Below are positions 35,055-48,227 of a DNA stretch of 64,000 bases, one piece after another. Below the pieces are notes generated by a model. It had not been told where the DNA came from, did no database searches, and was given only the letters and a program-made list of their open reading frames with translations. The DNA lies in the NCBI RefSeq assembly GCF_041296385.1, contig NW_027183503.1:62001-126000 (forward strand), in the 5' to 3' direction. The position numbers were made by a program, and so were the translations under genes. The stretch's first letter is position 1. The number at the start of each line of letters is the position of its first letter. This DNA comes from Aphelocoma coerulescens. Lineage: Eukaryota > Chordata > Aves > Passeriformes > Corvidae.

Positions 35055-37266
35055 TGCCTTTCAACTGAGCCTGAGAGGGGGGAGAGGAAAAAAAACCGGA
35101 CAAACTTCTCAGAGCGTTTGTTCAAGGACACACATACACACTCCTCTGCATCCTGCTTGCAGCAAGAGTGGAGGAAGCAACTTTGTTTCTTTTTAGCCAG
35201 TTTTCAGCTCTTTTTCTCTGGGGGGAGATGGAGAGTTGAACTTTGTTTTCCTGGGACTTTGGGGGTTTTTTTCCCTTCTCCTCTTCTTGACTCTTTCAAC
35301 ATCAGAGCACATTGGGAGAATTTTCTCCCGAGGTTGGGGCCCTGAATGTGGGCCCATGAGCCAGCTGCAAGGAGGAGGAGAGAGACTACACCTACGGAAG
35401 TGTTGGGGTTCCTCCCCCCTGCCATGAGGTCATGGGAGAGGGGACCCTGGGGTAGAGGCATGGCCTGGGCACGGGGGGTCTCCCTGCTCCCTGCTCACAT
35501 GTGCCCTAACCCTGTTCAGCACTGCTTATTTTGTGTTGCCCTGTGCGAGGAGGGCCCTGGTTGTGCCGTGATTGCTCAGTTCTTTGGCAGTGCCCCGCCC
35601 ATGTGGCTGGAGAAGAAAGAGCTCTGAAACTTCTCTCAAGAATCGCTCCCTGTTTCTTTGCACGGGCCTCGCTGTCTATGGATGTTTCAGGAGACCCCAC
35701 CGAAACACAGAAGGACTCTCAAATTATCCCAGCTTTCTCTGCACAGCGAGAGGTTTTAATATTTAGCATTGTTATCCTTTTCCTGTGTGTTTGTTAAAAA
35801 AATAGTTTTTATCTCTTTCACTTTCTTCCCAGGAAAGTTCTTTTTTCCAAAAACCTGGTGGGGGAGGGCTGGGTGTAACCTGCCTTCTATCAGAGGATAT
35901 TTTCCTCCACATTTGTCCAAACCGGCACAGCCTGTCCTTTCCTGGGTCTCTGTTGCAGATGGAAGCTGCTGGTGCCATTGTCAGCTTGAAGCACTCTTTT
36001 GATGCAAGCAGATGTTGCCAGGTGTGTTCAGCAGCTGTTGCTCAATGCTTATGCCAAGCTATTGTGTTCCTCATGGAACCAAGGAGCCATTGTGACACTG
36101 CAGGGGCTGATGGCATCAATGAGGCAATTGTGACAGTAAAGAACCTCCTAGAAACAAGGCTCCATTGTGACACCGTGGGGAATCATGGAATCAAGGAGCC
36201 CATTGTGACACGGCTGCACGGAACCAATGGTCCATGGTTACACGGCGGATTCAAGAAGAGCACGGTGACACCACGCAACATCACGGAACCATAGGTCCAT
36301 TGTGACACAGCAAGGCCGCATGGAAACAAGGGGACCATTGTGGCAAAGCAGGGCCTAATGGAAGCCTGGAGAGCATTGTGACATTGTGGGGAATCATGGA
36401 AACATGGAGAGCATTGTGACACTAAGGAAACTCCTGGAACCAAGATGACCACTGGCACATAATGGAACCTCATGGAAGCAAGCATCCATGATGACTTTGG
36501 AGGGCCTCAGGGACCACAGGACCCATTGTGACACAGCAGGACCTGGTGGAACCAAGGAGCCTTTGTGATACTCCACATCCACATGGAAGCCAGGGTGCAC
36601 TGAGACACAGCGGGGCCTTGTTGGAACCAAAGACACCTCTGCAAAAAGCAGGCTAGCTCATAGAAGCAAGGAGTCCTTTGTTACAACATAAAAGCTATGG
36701 AAGCAAGGGACCATTGTGACACTGCGGGGCCTCATGGAACCAATTGTCCATGATGACAGTGCGGATCAAAAGAGACCATGGTGACACTGCGGAACCTGAT
36801 GGAACCAAGGAGCCATTGTGACACAGTGGGGCCTCATGGAATCAAGGAGACCATTGTGACCCAGGTGTTGCATGTGAAGGCAAGGAGCCATTGTGACACT
36901 TTGGGCTTCTTCCCTTGAGCTCTGCAGCTGGCTGTCCCAGCCCAGCGCACCATGTGCCACCTGCTCTCCTCAGGGCTCTGCCTGCACACAGCCCCAGGAG
37001 AAGTTTTCCTGTTTGCAAGGAAAGAATGGAAAAGCCGGAGCAGTTTTCCTAAACAACAAACCCCACTCAGGAGCCACATGCTCAGTACAGGCTGCCTGGA
37101 ACGATGTCCCCTTTCTACAAGGGTCAGTGTGAGCAGGAATGATCTCTGGGAGCAGAATTCTCGGAGTCTTTCCACTGAATTCTCTGTCCCTGTGTCTTGG
37201 GGTGACTTTATCATGTGTATCCCCTATTGCTGCTCTATGCCCAGAAGTGAACTTTGTGCATTTCTG
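35055..37266 (+). repeat. Monomer 17 (type H, long form)
   Basis: Length 2,212 bp; barcode 1020/828/364; subrepeat block 36075-36902, extra copy 36360-36397. GCAGTTTTCC near 37041 is shared only with monomer 20. It differs from monomer 20 by ACATAAAAGC near 36685 and GCATGTGAAGG near 36870. Confidence 0.96.
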
Positions 37267-39441
37267 TGCCTTTCAACTGAGCCTGAGAGGGGGGAGAGGA
37301 AAAAAAACCGGACAAACTTCTCAGAGCGTTTGTTCAAGGACACACACACTCCTCTGCATCCTGCTTGCAGCAAGAGCAGAGGGAAGCAACTTTGTTTCTT
37401 TTTAGCCAATTTTCAGCTCCTTTTCTCTGGGGGGAGATGGAGAGTTGAACTTTGTTTTCCTGGGACTTCGGGGGTTTTTTTTCCCTTCTTCTCTTCTTGA
37501 CTCTTTCAACATCAGAGCACATTGGGAGAATTTTCTCCCGAGGTGGGGGCCCTGAATGTGGGCCCATGAGCCAGCTGCAAGGAGGAGGAGAGAGACTGCA
37601 CCTACGGAAGTGTTGGGGTTCCTCCCCCCTGCCATGAGGTCATGGGAGAGGGGACCCTGGGGTAGAGGCATGGCCTGGGCACGGGGGTCTCCCTGCTCCC
37701 TGCTCACATGTGCCCTAATCCTGTTCAGCACTGCTTATTTTGTGTTGCCCTGTGCGAGGAGGGCCCTGGTTGTGCTGTGATTGCTCAGTTCTTTGGCAGT
37801 GCCCCGCCCATGTGGCTGGAGAAGAAAGAGCTCTGAAACTTCTCTCAAGAATGGCTCCCTGTTTCTTTGCACGGGCCTCGCTGTCTATGGATGTTTCAGG
37901 AGACCCCACCGAAACACAGAAGGACTCTCAAATTATCCCAGCTTTCTCTGCACAGCGAGAGCTTTTAATATTTAGCATTGTTATCCTTTTCCTGTGTGTT
38001 TGTTAAAAAAATAGTTTTTATCTCTTTCACTTTCTTCCCAGGAAAGTTCTTTTTTCCAAAAACCTGGTGGGGGAGGGCTGGGTGTAACCTGCCTTCTATC
38101 AGAGGATATTTTCCTCCAAATTTGTCCAAACCGGCACAGCCTGTCCTTTCCTGGGTCTCTGTTGCAGATGGAAGCTGCTGGTGCCATTGTCAGCTTGAAG
38201 CCCTCTTTTGATGCAAGCAGATGTTGCCAGGTGTGTTCAGCAGCTGTTGCTCAATGCTTATGCCAAGCTATTGTGTTCCTCATGGAACCAAGGAGCCATT
38301 GTGACACTGCAGGGGCTGATGGCATCAAGGAGGCAATTGTGACAGTACAGAACCTCCTAGAAACAAGGCTCCATTGTGACACCGTGGGGAATCATGGAAT
38401 CAAGGAGCCCATTGTGACACGGCTGCATGGAACCAATGGTCCATGGTTACACGGCGGATTCAAGAAGAGCACGGTGACACCACGCAACATCACGGAACCA
38501 TAGGTCCATTGTGACACAGCGGGGCCTCATGGAAACAAGGGGACCATTGTGGCAAAGCAGGGCCTAATGGAAGCATGGAGGGCATTGTGACACTAAGGAA
38601 ACTCCTGGAACCAAGATGACCACTGGCACATAATGGAACCTCATGGAAGCAAGCCTCCACGATGACTTTGGAGGGCCTCAGGGACCACAGGACCCATTGT
38701 GACACAGCAGGACCTGGTGGAACCAAGGAGCCTTTGTGATACTCCAGATCCACATGGAAGCCAGGGTGCACTGAGACACAGCGGGGCCTTGTTGGAACCA
38801 AAGACACCTCTGCAAAAAGCAGGCTAGCTCATAGAAGCAAGGAGTCCATTGTTACAACATCAAAGCTATGGAACCAAGGGACCATTGTGACACTGCGGGG
38901 CCTCATGGAACCAATTGTCCATGATGACAATGCGGATCAAAAGAGACCATGGTGACACTGCGGAACCTGATGGAACCAAGGAGCCATTGTGACACAGTGG
39001 GGCCTCATGGAATCAAGGAGACCATTGTGACCCAGGTGTTGCATGGGAAGGCAAGGAGCCATTGTGACACTTTGGGCTTCTTCCCTTGAGCTCTGCAGCT
39101 GGCTGTCCCAGCCCAGCGCACCATGTGCCACCTGCTCTCCTCAGGGCTCTGCCTGCACACAGCCCCAGGAGAAGTTTTCCTGTTTGCAAGGAAAGAATGG
39201 AAAAGCCGGAGCAGGTTTCCTAAACAACAAACCCTACTCAGGAGCCACATGCTCAGTACAGGCTGCCTGGAACGATGTCCCCTTTCTACAAGGGTCAGTG
39301 TGAGCAGGAATGAATGATCTCTGGGAGCAGAATTCTCGGAGTCTTTCCACTGAATTCTCTGTCCCTGTGTCTTGGGGTGACTTTATTGTGTGTATCCCCT
39401 ATTGCTGCTCTATGCCCAGAAGTGAACTTTGTGCATTTCTG
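37267..39441 (+). repeat. Monomer 18 (type F, shortest)
   Basis: Length 2,175 bp; barcode 1017/790/368; subrepeat block 38284-39073. A four-base deletion in the CA tract (GGACACACACACTCC near 37338, in place of GGACACACATACACACTCC) makes it the shortest monomer. Otherwise it follows monomer 15. Confidence 0.96.
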
Positions 39442-41658
39442 TGCCTTTCAACTGAGCCTGAGAGGGGGGAGAGGAAAAAAAAGCCAGACAAACTTCTCAG
39501 AGCGTTTGTTCAAGGACACACATACACACTCCTCTGCATCCTGCTTGCAGCAAGAGTGGAGGAAGCAACCTTGTTTCTTTTTAGCCAGTTTTCAGCTCTT
39601 TTTCTCTGGGGGGAGATGGAGAGTTGAACTTTGTTTTCCTGGGACTTTGGGGGTTTTTTTCCCTTCTCCTCTTCTTGACTCTTTCAACATCAGAGCACAT
39701 TGGGAGAATTTTCTCCCGAGGTTGGGGCCCTGAATGTGGGCCCATGAGCCAGCTGCAAGGAGGAGGAGAGAGACTACACCTACGGAAGTGTTGGGGTTCC
39801 TCCCCCCTGCCATGAGGTCATGGGAGAGGGGACCCTGGGGTAGAGGCATGGCCTGGGCACGGGGGGTCTCCCTGCTCCCTGCTCACATGTGCCCTAACCC
39901 TGTTCAGCACTGCTTATTTTGTGTTGCCCTGTGCGAGGAGGGCCCTGGTTGTGCCGTGATTGCTCAGTTCTTTGGCAGTGCCCCGCCCATGTGGCTGGAG
40001 AAGAAAGAGCTCTGAAACTTCTCTCAAGAATCGCTCCCTGTTTCTTTGCACGGGCCTCGCTGTCTATGGATGTTTCAGGAGACCCCACCGAAACACAGAA
40101 GGACTCTCAAATTATCCCAGCTTTCTCTGCACAGCGAGAGGTTTTAATATTTAGCATTGTTATCCTTTTCCTGTGTGTTTGTTAAAAAAATAGTTTTTAT
40201 CTCTTTCACTTTCTTCCCAGGAAAGTTCTTTTTTCCAAAAACCTGGTGGGGGAGGGCTGGGTGTAACCTGCCTTCTATCAGAGGATATTTTCCTCCACAT
40301 TTGTCCAAACCGGCACAGCCTGTCCTTTCCTGGGTCTCTGTTGCAGATGGAAGCTGCTGGTGCCATTGTCAGCTTGAAGCACTCTTTTGATGCAAGCAGA
40401 TGTTGCCAGGTGTGTTCAGCAGCTGTTGCTCAATGCTTATGCCAAGCTATTGTGTTCCTCATGGAACCAAGGAGCCATTGTGACACTGCAGGGGCTGATG
40501 GCATCAATGAGGCAATTGTGACAGTAAAGAACCTCCTAGAAACAAGGCTCCATTGTGACACCGTGGGGAATCATGGAATCAAGGAGCCCATTGTGACACG
40601 GCTGCACGGAACCAATGGTCCATGGTTACACGGCGGATTCAAGAAGAGCACAGTGACACCACGCAACATCACGGAACCATAGGTCCATTGTGACACAGCA
40701 AGGCCGCATGGAAACAAGGGGACCATTGTGGCAAAGCAGGGCCTAATGGAAGCCTGGAGAGCATTGTGACATTGTGGGGAATCATGGAAACATGGAGAGC
40801 ATTGTGACACTAAGGAAACTCCTGGAACCAAGATGACCACTGGCACATAATGGAACCTCATGGAAGCAAGCATCCATGATGACTTTGGAGGGCCTCAGGG
40901 ACCACAGGACCCATTGTGACACAGCAGGACCTGGTGGAACCAAGGAGCCTTTGTGATACTCCAGATCCACATGGAAGCCAGGGTGCACTGAGACACAGCG
41001 GGGCCTTGTTGGAACCAAAGACACCTCTGCAAAAAGCAGGCTAGCTCATAGAAGCAAGGAGTCCATTGTTACAACATCAAAGCTATGGAAGCAAGGGACC
41101 ATTGTGACACTGCGGGGCCTCATGGAACCAATTGTCCATGATGACAATGCGGATCAAAAGAGACCATGGTGACACTGCGGAACCTGATGGAACCAAGGAG
41201 CCATTGTGACACAGTGGGGCCTCATGGAATCAAGGAGACCATTGTGACCCAGGTGTTGCATGGGAAGGCAAGGAGCCATTGTGACACTTTGGGCTTCTTC
41301 CCTTGAGCTCTGCAGCTGGCTGTCCCAGCCCAGCGCACCATGTGCCACCTGCTCTCCTCAGGGCTCTGCCTGCACACAGCCCCAGGAGAAGTTTTCCTGT
41401 TTGCAAGGAAAGAATGGAAAAGCTGGAGCAGGTTTCCTAAACAACAAACCCTACTCAGGAGCCACATGCTCAGTACAGGCTGCCTGGAACGATGTCCCCT
41501 TTCTACAAGGGTCAGTGTGAGCAGGAATGAATGATCTCTGGGAGCAGAATTCTCGGAGTCTTTCCACTGAATTCTCTGTCCCTGTGTCTTGGGGTGACTT
41601 TATTGTGTGTATCCCCTATTGCTGCTCTATGCCCAGAAGTGAACTTTGTGCATTTCTG
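39442..41658 (+). repeat. Monomer 19 (type G, longest)
   Basis: Length 2,217 bp; barcode 1021/828/368; subrepeat block 40463-41290, extra copy 40748-40785. It is the counterpart of monomer 16 and shares AAAAGCTGGAGC. It has GCCAGAC after the A-run, a sequence otherwise found in monomers 2, 4, 9, 24 and 26. Confidence 0.96.
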
Positions 41659-43870
41659 TGCCTTTCAACTGAGCCTGAGAGGGGGGAGAGGAAAAAAAAC
41701 CGGACAAACTTCTCAGAGCGTTTGTTCAAGGACACACATACACACTCCTCTGCATCCTGCTTGCAGCAAGAGTGGAGGAAGCAACCTTGTTTCTTTTTAG
41801 CCAGTTTTCAGCTCTTTTTCTCTGGGGGGAGATGGAGAGTTGAACTTTGTTTTCCTGGGACTTTGGGGGTTTTTTTCCCTTCTCCTCTTCTTGACTCTTT
41901 CAACATCAGAGCACATTGGGAGAATTTTCTCCCGAGGTTGGGGCCCTGAATGTGGGCCCATGAGCCAGCTGCAAGGAGGAGGAGAGAGACTACACCTACG
42001 GAAGTGTTGGGGTTCCTCCCCCCTGCCATGAGGTCATGGGAGAGGGGACCCTGGGGTAGAGGCATGGCCTGGGCACGGGGGGTCTCCCTGCTCCCTGCTC
42101 ACATGTGCCCTAACCCTGTTCAGCACTGCTTATTTTGTGTTGCCCTGTGCGAGGAGGGCCCTGGTTGTGCCGTGATTGCTCAGTTCTTTGGCAGTGCCCC
42201 GCCCATGTGGCTGGAGAAGAAAGAGCTCTGAAACTTCTCTCAAGAATCGCTCCCTGTTTCTTTGCACGGGCCTCGCTGTCTATGGATGTTTCAGGAGACC
42301 CCACCGAAACACAGAAGGACTCTCAAATTATCCCAGCTTTCTCTGCACAGCGAGAGGTTTTAATATTTAGCATTGTTATCCTTTTCCTGTGTGTTTGTTA
42401 AAAAAATAGTTTTTATCTCTTTCACTTTCTTCCCAGGAAAGTTCTTTTTTCCAAAAACCTGGTGGGGGAGGGCTGGGTGTAACCTGCCTTCTATCAGAGG
42501 ATATTTTCCTCCACATTTGTCCAAACCGGCACAGCCTGTCCTTTCCTGGGTCTCTGTTGCAGATGGAAGCTGCTGGTGCCATTGTCAGCTTGAAGCACTC
42601 TTTTGATGCAAGCAGATGTTGCCAGGTGTGTTCAGCAGCTGTTGCTCAATGCTTATGCCAAGCTATTGTGTTCCTCATGGAACCAAGGAGCCATTGTGAC
42701 ACTGCAGGGGCTGATGGCATCAATGAGGCAATTGTGACAGTAAAGAACCTCCTAGAAACAAGGCTCCATTGTGACACCGTGGGGAATCATGGAATCAAGG
42801 AGCCCATTGTGACACGGCTGCACGGAACCAATGGTCCATGGTTACACGGCGGATTCAAGAAGAGCACAGTGACACCACGCAACATCACGGAACCATAGGT
42901 CCATTGTGACACAGCAAGGCCGCATGGAAACAAGGGGACCATTGTGGCAAAGCAGGGCCTAATGGAAGCCTGGAGAGCATTGTGACATTGTGGGGAATCA
43001 TGGAAACATGGAGAGCATTGTGACACTAAGGAAACTCCTGGAACCAAGATGACCACTGGCACATAATGGAACCTCATGGAAGCAAGCATCCATGATGACT
43101 TTGGAGGGCCTCAGGGACCACAGGACCCATTGTGACACAGCAGGACCTGGTGGAACCAAGGAGCCTTTGTGATACTCCACATCCACATGGAAGCCAGGGT
43201 GCACTGAGACACAGCGGGGCCTTGTTGGAACCAAAGACACCTCTGCAAAAAGCAGGCTAGCTCATAGAAGCAAGGAGTCCTTTGTTACAACATCAAAGCT
43301 ATGGAAGCAAGGGACCATTGTGACACTGCGGGGCCTCATGGAACCAATTGTCCATGATGACAGTGCGGATCAAAAGAGACCATGGTGACACTGCGGAACC
43401 TGATGGAACCAAGGAGCCATTGTGACACAGTGGGGCCTCATGGAATCAAGGAGACCATTGTGACCCAGGTGTTGCATGGGAAGGCAAGGAGCCATTGTGA
43501 CACTTTGGGCTTCTTCCCTTGAGCTCTGCAGCTGGCTGTCCCAGCCCAGCGCACCATGTGCCACCTGCTCTCCTCAGGGCTCTGCCTGCACACAGCCCCA
43601 GGAGAAGTTTTCCTGTTTGCAAGGAAAGAATGGAAAAGCCGGAGCAGTTTTCCTAAACAACAAACCCCACTCAGGAGCCACATGCTCAGTACAGGCTGCC
43701 TGGAACGATGTCCCCTTTCTACAAGGGTCAGTGTGAGCAGGAATGATCTCTGGGAGCAGAATTCTCGGAGTCTTTCCACTGAATTCTCTGTCCCTGTGTC
43801 TTGGGGTGACTTTATCATGTGTATCCCCTATTGCTGCTCTATGCCCAGAAGTGAACTTTGTGCATTTCTG
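41659..43870 (+). repeat. Monomer 20 (type H, long form)
   Basis: Length 2,212 bp; barcode 1020/828/364; subrepeat block 42679-43506, extra copy 42964-43001. It is the counterpart of monomer 17 and shares GCAGTTTTCC near 43645. Confidence 0.96.
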
Positions 43871-46049
43871 TGCCTTTCAACTGAGCCTGAGAGGGGGGAG
43901 AGGAAAAAAAACCGGACAAACTTCTCAGAGCGTTTGTTCAAGGACACACATACACACTCCTCTGCATCCTGCTTGCAGCAAGAGCAGAGGGAAGCAACTT
44001 TGTTTCTTTTTAGCCAATTTTCAGCTCCTTTTCTCTGGGGGGAGATGGAGAGTTGAACTTTGTTTTCCTGGGACTTCGGGGTTTTTTTTTCCCTTCTTCT
44101 CTTCTTGACTCTTTCAACATCAGAGCACATTGGGAGAATTTTCTCCCGAGGTGGGGGCCCTGAATGTGGGCCCATGAGCCAGCTGCAAGGAGGAGGAGAG
44201 AGACTGCACCTACGGAAGTGTTGGGGTTCCTCCCCCCTGCCATGAGGTCATGGGAGAGGGGACCCTGGGGTAGAGGCATGGCCTGGGCACGGGGGTCTCC
44301 CTGCTCCCTGCTCACATGTGCCCTAATCCTGTTCAGCACTGCTTATTTTGTGTTGCCCTGTGCGAGGAGGGCCCTGGTTGTGCTGTGATTGCTCAGTTCT
44401 TTGGCAGTGCCCCGCCCATGTGGCTGGAGAAGAAAGAGCTCTGAAACTTCTCTCAAGAATGGCTCCCTGTTTCTTTGCACGGGCCTCGCTGTCTATGGAT
44501 GTTTCAGGAGACCCCACCGAAACACAGAAGGACTCTCAAATTATCCCAGCTTTCTCTGCACAGCGAGAGGTTTTAATATTTAGCATTGTTATCCTTTTCC
44601 TGTGTGTTTGTTAAAAAAATAGTTTTTATCTCTTTCACTTTCTTCCCAGGAAAGTTCTTTTTTCCAAAAACCTGGTGGGGGAGGGCTGGGTGTAACCTGC
44701 CTTCTATCAGAGGATATTTTCCTCCAAATTTGTCCAAACCGGCACAGCCTGTCCTTTCCTGGGTCTCTGTTGCAGATGGAAGCTGCTGGTGCCATTGTCA
44801 GCTTGAAGCACTCTTTTGATGCAAGCAGATGTTGCCAGGTGTGTTCAGCAGCTGTTGCTCAATGCTTATGCCAAGCTATTGTGTTCCTCATGGAACCAAG
44901 GAGCCATTGTGACACTGCAGGGGCTGATGGCATCAAGGAGGCAATTGTGACAGTACAGAACCTCCTAGAAACAAGGCTCCATTGTGACACCGTGGGGAAT
45001 CATGGAATCAAGGAGCCCATTGTGACACGGCTGCATGGAACCAATGGTCCATGGTTACACGGCGGATTCAAGAAGAGCACGGTGACACCACGCAACATCA
45101 CGGAACCATAGGTCCATTGTGACACAGCGGGGCCTCATGGAAACAAGGGGACCATTGTGGCAAAGCAGGGCCTAATGGAAGCATGGAGGGCATTGTGACA
45201 CTAAGGAAACTCCTGGAACCAAGATGACCACTGGCACATAATGGAACCTCATGGAAGCAAGCCTCCACGATGACTTTGGAGGGCCTCAGGGACCACAGGA
45301 CCCATTGTGACACAGCAGGACCTGGTGGAACCAAGGAGCCTTTGTGATACTCCACATCCACATGGAAGCCAGGGTGCACTGAGACACAGCGGGGCCTTGT
45401 TGGAACCAAAGACACCTCTGCAAAAAGCAGGCTAGCTCATAGAAGCAAGGAGTCCATTGTTACAACATCAAAGCTATGGAAGCAAGGGACCATTGTGACA
45501 CTGCGGGGCCTCATGGAACCAATTGTCCATGATGACAGTGCGGATCAAAAGAGACCATGGTGACACTGCGGAACCTGATGGAACCAAGGAGCCATTGTGA
45601 CACAGTGGGGCCTCATGGAATCAAGGAGACCATTGTGACCCAGGTGTTGCATGGGAAGGCAAGGAGCCATTGTGACACTTTGGGCTTCTTCCCTTGAGCT
45701 CTGCAGCTGGCTGTCCCAGCCCAGCGCACCATGTGCCACCTGCTCTCCTCAGGGCTCTGCCTGCACACAGCCCCAGGAGAAGTTTTCCTGTTTGCAAGGA
45801 AAGAATGGAAAAGCCGGAGCAGGTTTCCTAAACAACAAACCCTACTCAGGAGCCACATGCTCAGTACAGGCTGCCTGGAACGATGTCCCCTTTCTACAAG
45901 GGTCAGTGTGAGCAGGAATGAATGATCTCTGGGAGCAGAATTCTCGGAGTCTTTCCACTGAATTCTCTGTCCCTGTGTCTTGGGGTGACTTTATTGTGTG
46001 TATCCCCTATTGCTGCTCTATGCCCAGAAGTGAACTTTGTGCATTTCTG
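43871..46049 (+). repeat. Monomer 21 (F-like mosaic)
   Basis: Length 2,179 bp; barcode 1021/790/368; subrepeat block 44892-45681. The 5' end is F/A-like but has CTTCGGGG followed by nine T (near 44075), as in type B. It carries GAGAGG and GAAGCACTC, then A-type CATCAAGGAGG and GTACAGAACC. Confidence 0.94.
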
Positions 46050-48227
46050 TGCCTTTCAACTGAGCCTGAGAGGGGGGAGAGGAAAAAAAACCGGACAAAC
46101 TTCTCAGAGCGTTTGTTCAAGGACACACATACACACTCCTCTGCATCCTGCTTGCAGCAAGAGTGGAGGAAGCAACCTTGTTTCTTTTTAGCCAGTTTTC
46201 AGCTCTTTTTCTCTGGGGGGAGATGGAGAGTTGAACTTTGTTTTCCTGGGACTTTGGGGGTTTTTTTCCCTTCTCCTCTTCTTGACTCTTTCAACATCAG
46301 AGCACATTGGGAGAATTTTCTCCCGAGGTTGGGGCCCTGAATGTGGGCCCATGAGCCAGCTGCAAGGAGGAGGAGAGAGACTACACCTACGGAAGTGTTG
46401 GGGTTCCTCCCCCCTGCCATGAGGTCATGGGAGAGGGGACCCTGGGGTAGAGGCATGGCCTGGGCACGGGGGGTCTCCCTGCTCCCTGCTCACATGTGCC
46501 CTAATCCTGTTCAGCACTGCTTATTTTGTGTTGCCCTGTGCGAGGAGGGCCCTGGTTGTGCTGTGATTGCTCAGTTCTTTGGCAGTGCCCCGCCCATGTG
46601 GCTGGAGAAGAAAGAGCTCTGAAACTTCTCTCAAGAATCGCTCCCTGTTTCTTTGCACGGGCCTCGCTGTCTATGGATGTTTCAGGAGACCCCACCGAAA
46701 CACAGAAGGACTCTCAAATTATCCCAGCTTTCTCTGCACAGCGAGAGGTTTTAATATTTAGCATTGTTATCCTTTTCCTGTGTGTTTGTTAAAAAAATAG
46801 TTTTTATCTCTTTCACTTTCTTCCCAGGAAAGTTCTTTTTTCCAAAAACCTGGTGGGGGAGGGCTGGGTGTAACCTGCCTTCTATCAGAGGATATTTTCC
46901 TCCACATTTGTCCAAACCGGCACAGCCTGTCCTTTCCTGGGTCTCTGTTGCAGATGGAAGCTGCTGGTGCCATTGTCAGCTTGAAGCCCTCTTTTGATGC
47001 AAGCAGATGTTGCCAGGTGTGTTCAGCAGCTGTTGCTCAATGCTTATGCCAAGCTATTGTGTTCCTCATGGAACCAAGGAGCCATTGTGACACTGCAGGG
47101 GCTGATGGCATCAAGGAGGCAATTGTGACAGTACAGAACCTCCTAGAAACAAGGCTCCATTGTGACACCGTGGGGAATCATGGAATCAAGGAGCCCATTG
47201 TGACACGGCTGCATGGAACCAATGGTCCATGGTTACACGGCGGATTCAAGAAGAGCACGGTGACACCACGCAACATCACGGAACCATAGGTCCATTGTGA
47301 CACAGCGGGGCCTCATGGAAACAAGGGGACCATTGTGGCAAAGCAGGGCCTAATGGAAGCATGGAGGGCATTGTGACACTAAGGAAACTCCTGGAACCAA
47401 GATGACCACTGGCACATAATGGAACCTCATGGAAGCAAGCCTCCACGATGACTTTGGAGGGCCTCAGGGACCACAGGACCCATTGTGACACAGCAGGACC
47501 TGGTGGAACCAAGGAGCCTTTGTGATACTCCACATCCACATGGAAGCCAGGGTGCACTGAGACACAGCGGGGCCTTGTTGGAACCAAAGACACCTCTGCA
47601 AAAAGCAGGCTAGCTCATAGAAGCAAGGAGTCCATTGTTACAACATCAAAGCTATGGAAGCAAGGGACCATTGTGACACTGCGGGGCCTCATGGAACCAA
47701 TTGTCCATGATGACAGTGCGGATCAAAAGAGACCATGGTGACACTGCGGAACCTGATGGAACCAAGGAGCCATTGTGACACAGTGGGGCCTCATGGAATC
47801 AAGGAGACCATTGTGACCCAGGTGTTGCATGGGAAGGCAAGGAGCCATTGTGACACTTTGGGCTTCTTCCCTTGAGCTCTGCAGCTGGCTGTCCCAGCCC
47901 AGCGCACCATGTGCCACCTGCTCTCCTCAGGGCTCTGCCTGCACACAGCCCCAGGAGAAGTTTTCCTGTTTGCAAGGAAAGAATGGAAAAGCCGGAGCAG
48001 GTTTCCTAAACAACAAACCCTACTCAGGAGCCACATGCTCAGTACAGGCTGCCTGGAACGATGTCCCCTTTCTACAAGGGTCAGTGTGAGCAGGAATGAA
48101 TGATCTCTGGGAGCAGAATTCTCGGAGTCTTTCCACTGAATTCTCTGTCCCTGTGTCTTGGGGTGACTTTATTGTGTGTATCCCCTATTGCTGCTCTATG
48201 CCCAGAAGTGAACTTTGTGCATTTCTG
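46050..48227 (+). repeat. Monomer 22 (1020/790/368)
   Basis: Length 2,178 bp; subrepeat block 47070-47859. The 5' end has the GAGGTTGGGG / six-G marker set and then CCTAATCC and GGTTGTGCTGTG. The remainder has GAAGCCCTC, CATCAAGGAGG and TACACGG, ending with TTTATTGTG. Confidence 0.95.

Larger units (their letters stand above)
30660..43870 (+). repeat. Higher-order repeat: F-G-H trimer, two copies (6,607 and 6,604 bp)
   Basis: Copy 1 is 30660-37266 (monomers 15-17) and copy 2 is 37267-43870 (monomers 18-20). Shared derived markers prove the pairing: both G monomers (16 and 19) read AAAAGCTGGAGC where almost all others read AAAAGCCGGAGC, and both H monomers (17 and 20) read GCAGTTTTCC where others read GCAGGTTTCC. 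Length barcodes agree: 790/368, 828/368, 828/364 in each copy. Monomer 14 resembles H and monomer 21 resembles F, so the trimer pattern extends partly on both sides. Confidence 0.85.

Noticed and set aside
36952..37500. Longest ORF (182 codons), and the related 166-, 140- and 120-codon ORFs of other monomers
   Set aside because: The ORF bridges two monomers and depends on the GAAT loss and on the shortened CA tract. In sister monomers the same frame stops after 64, 120 or 166 codons. It has no recognisable domain and its composition follows the repeat.
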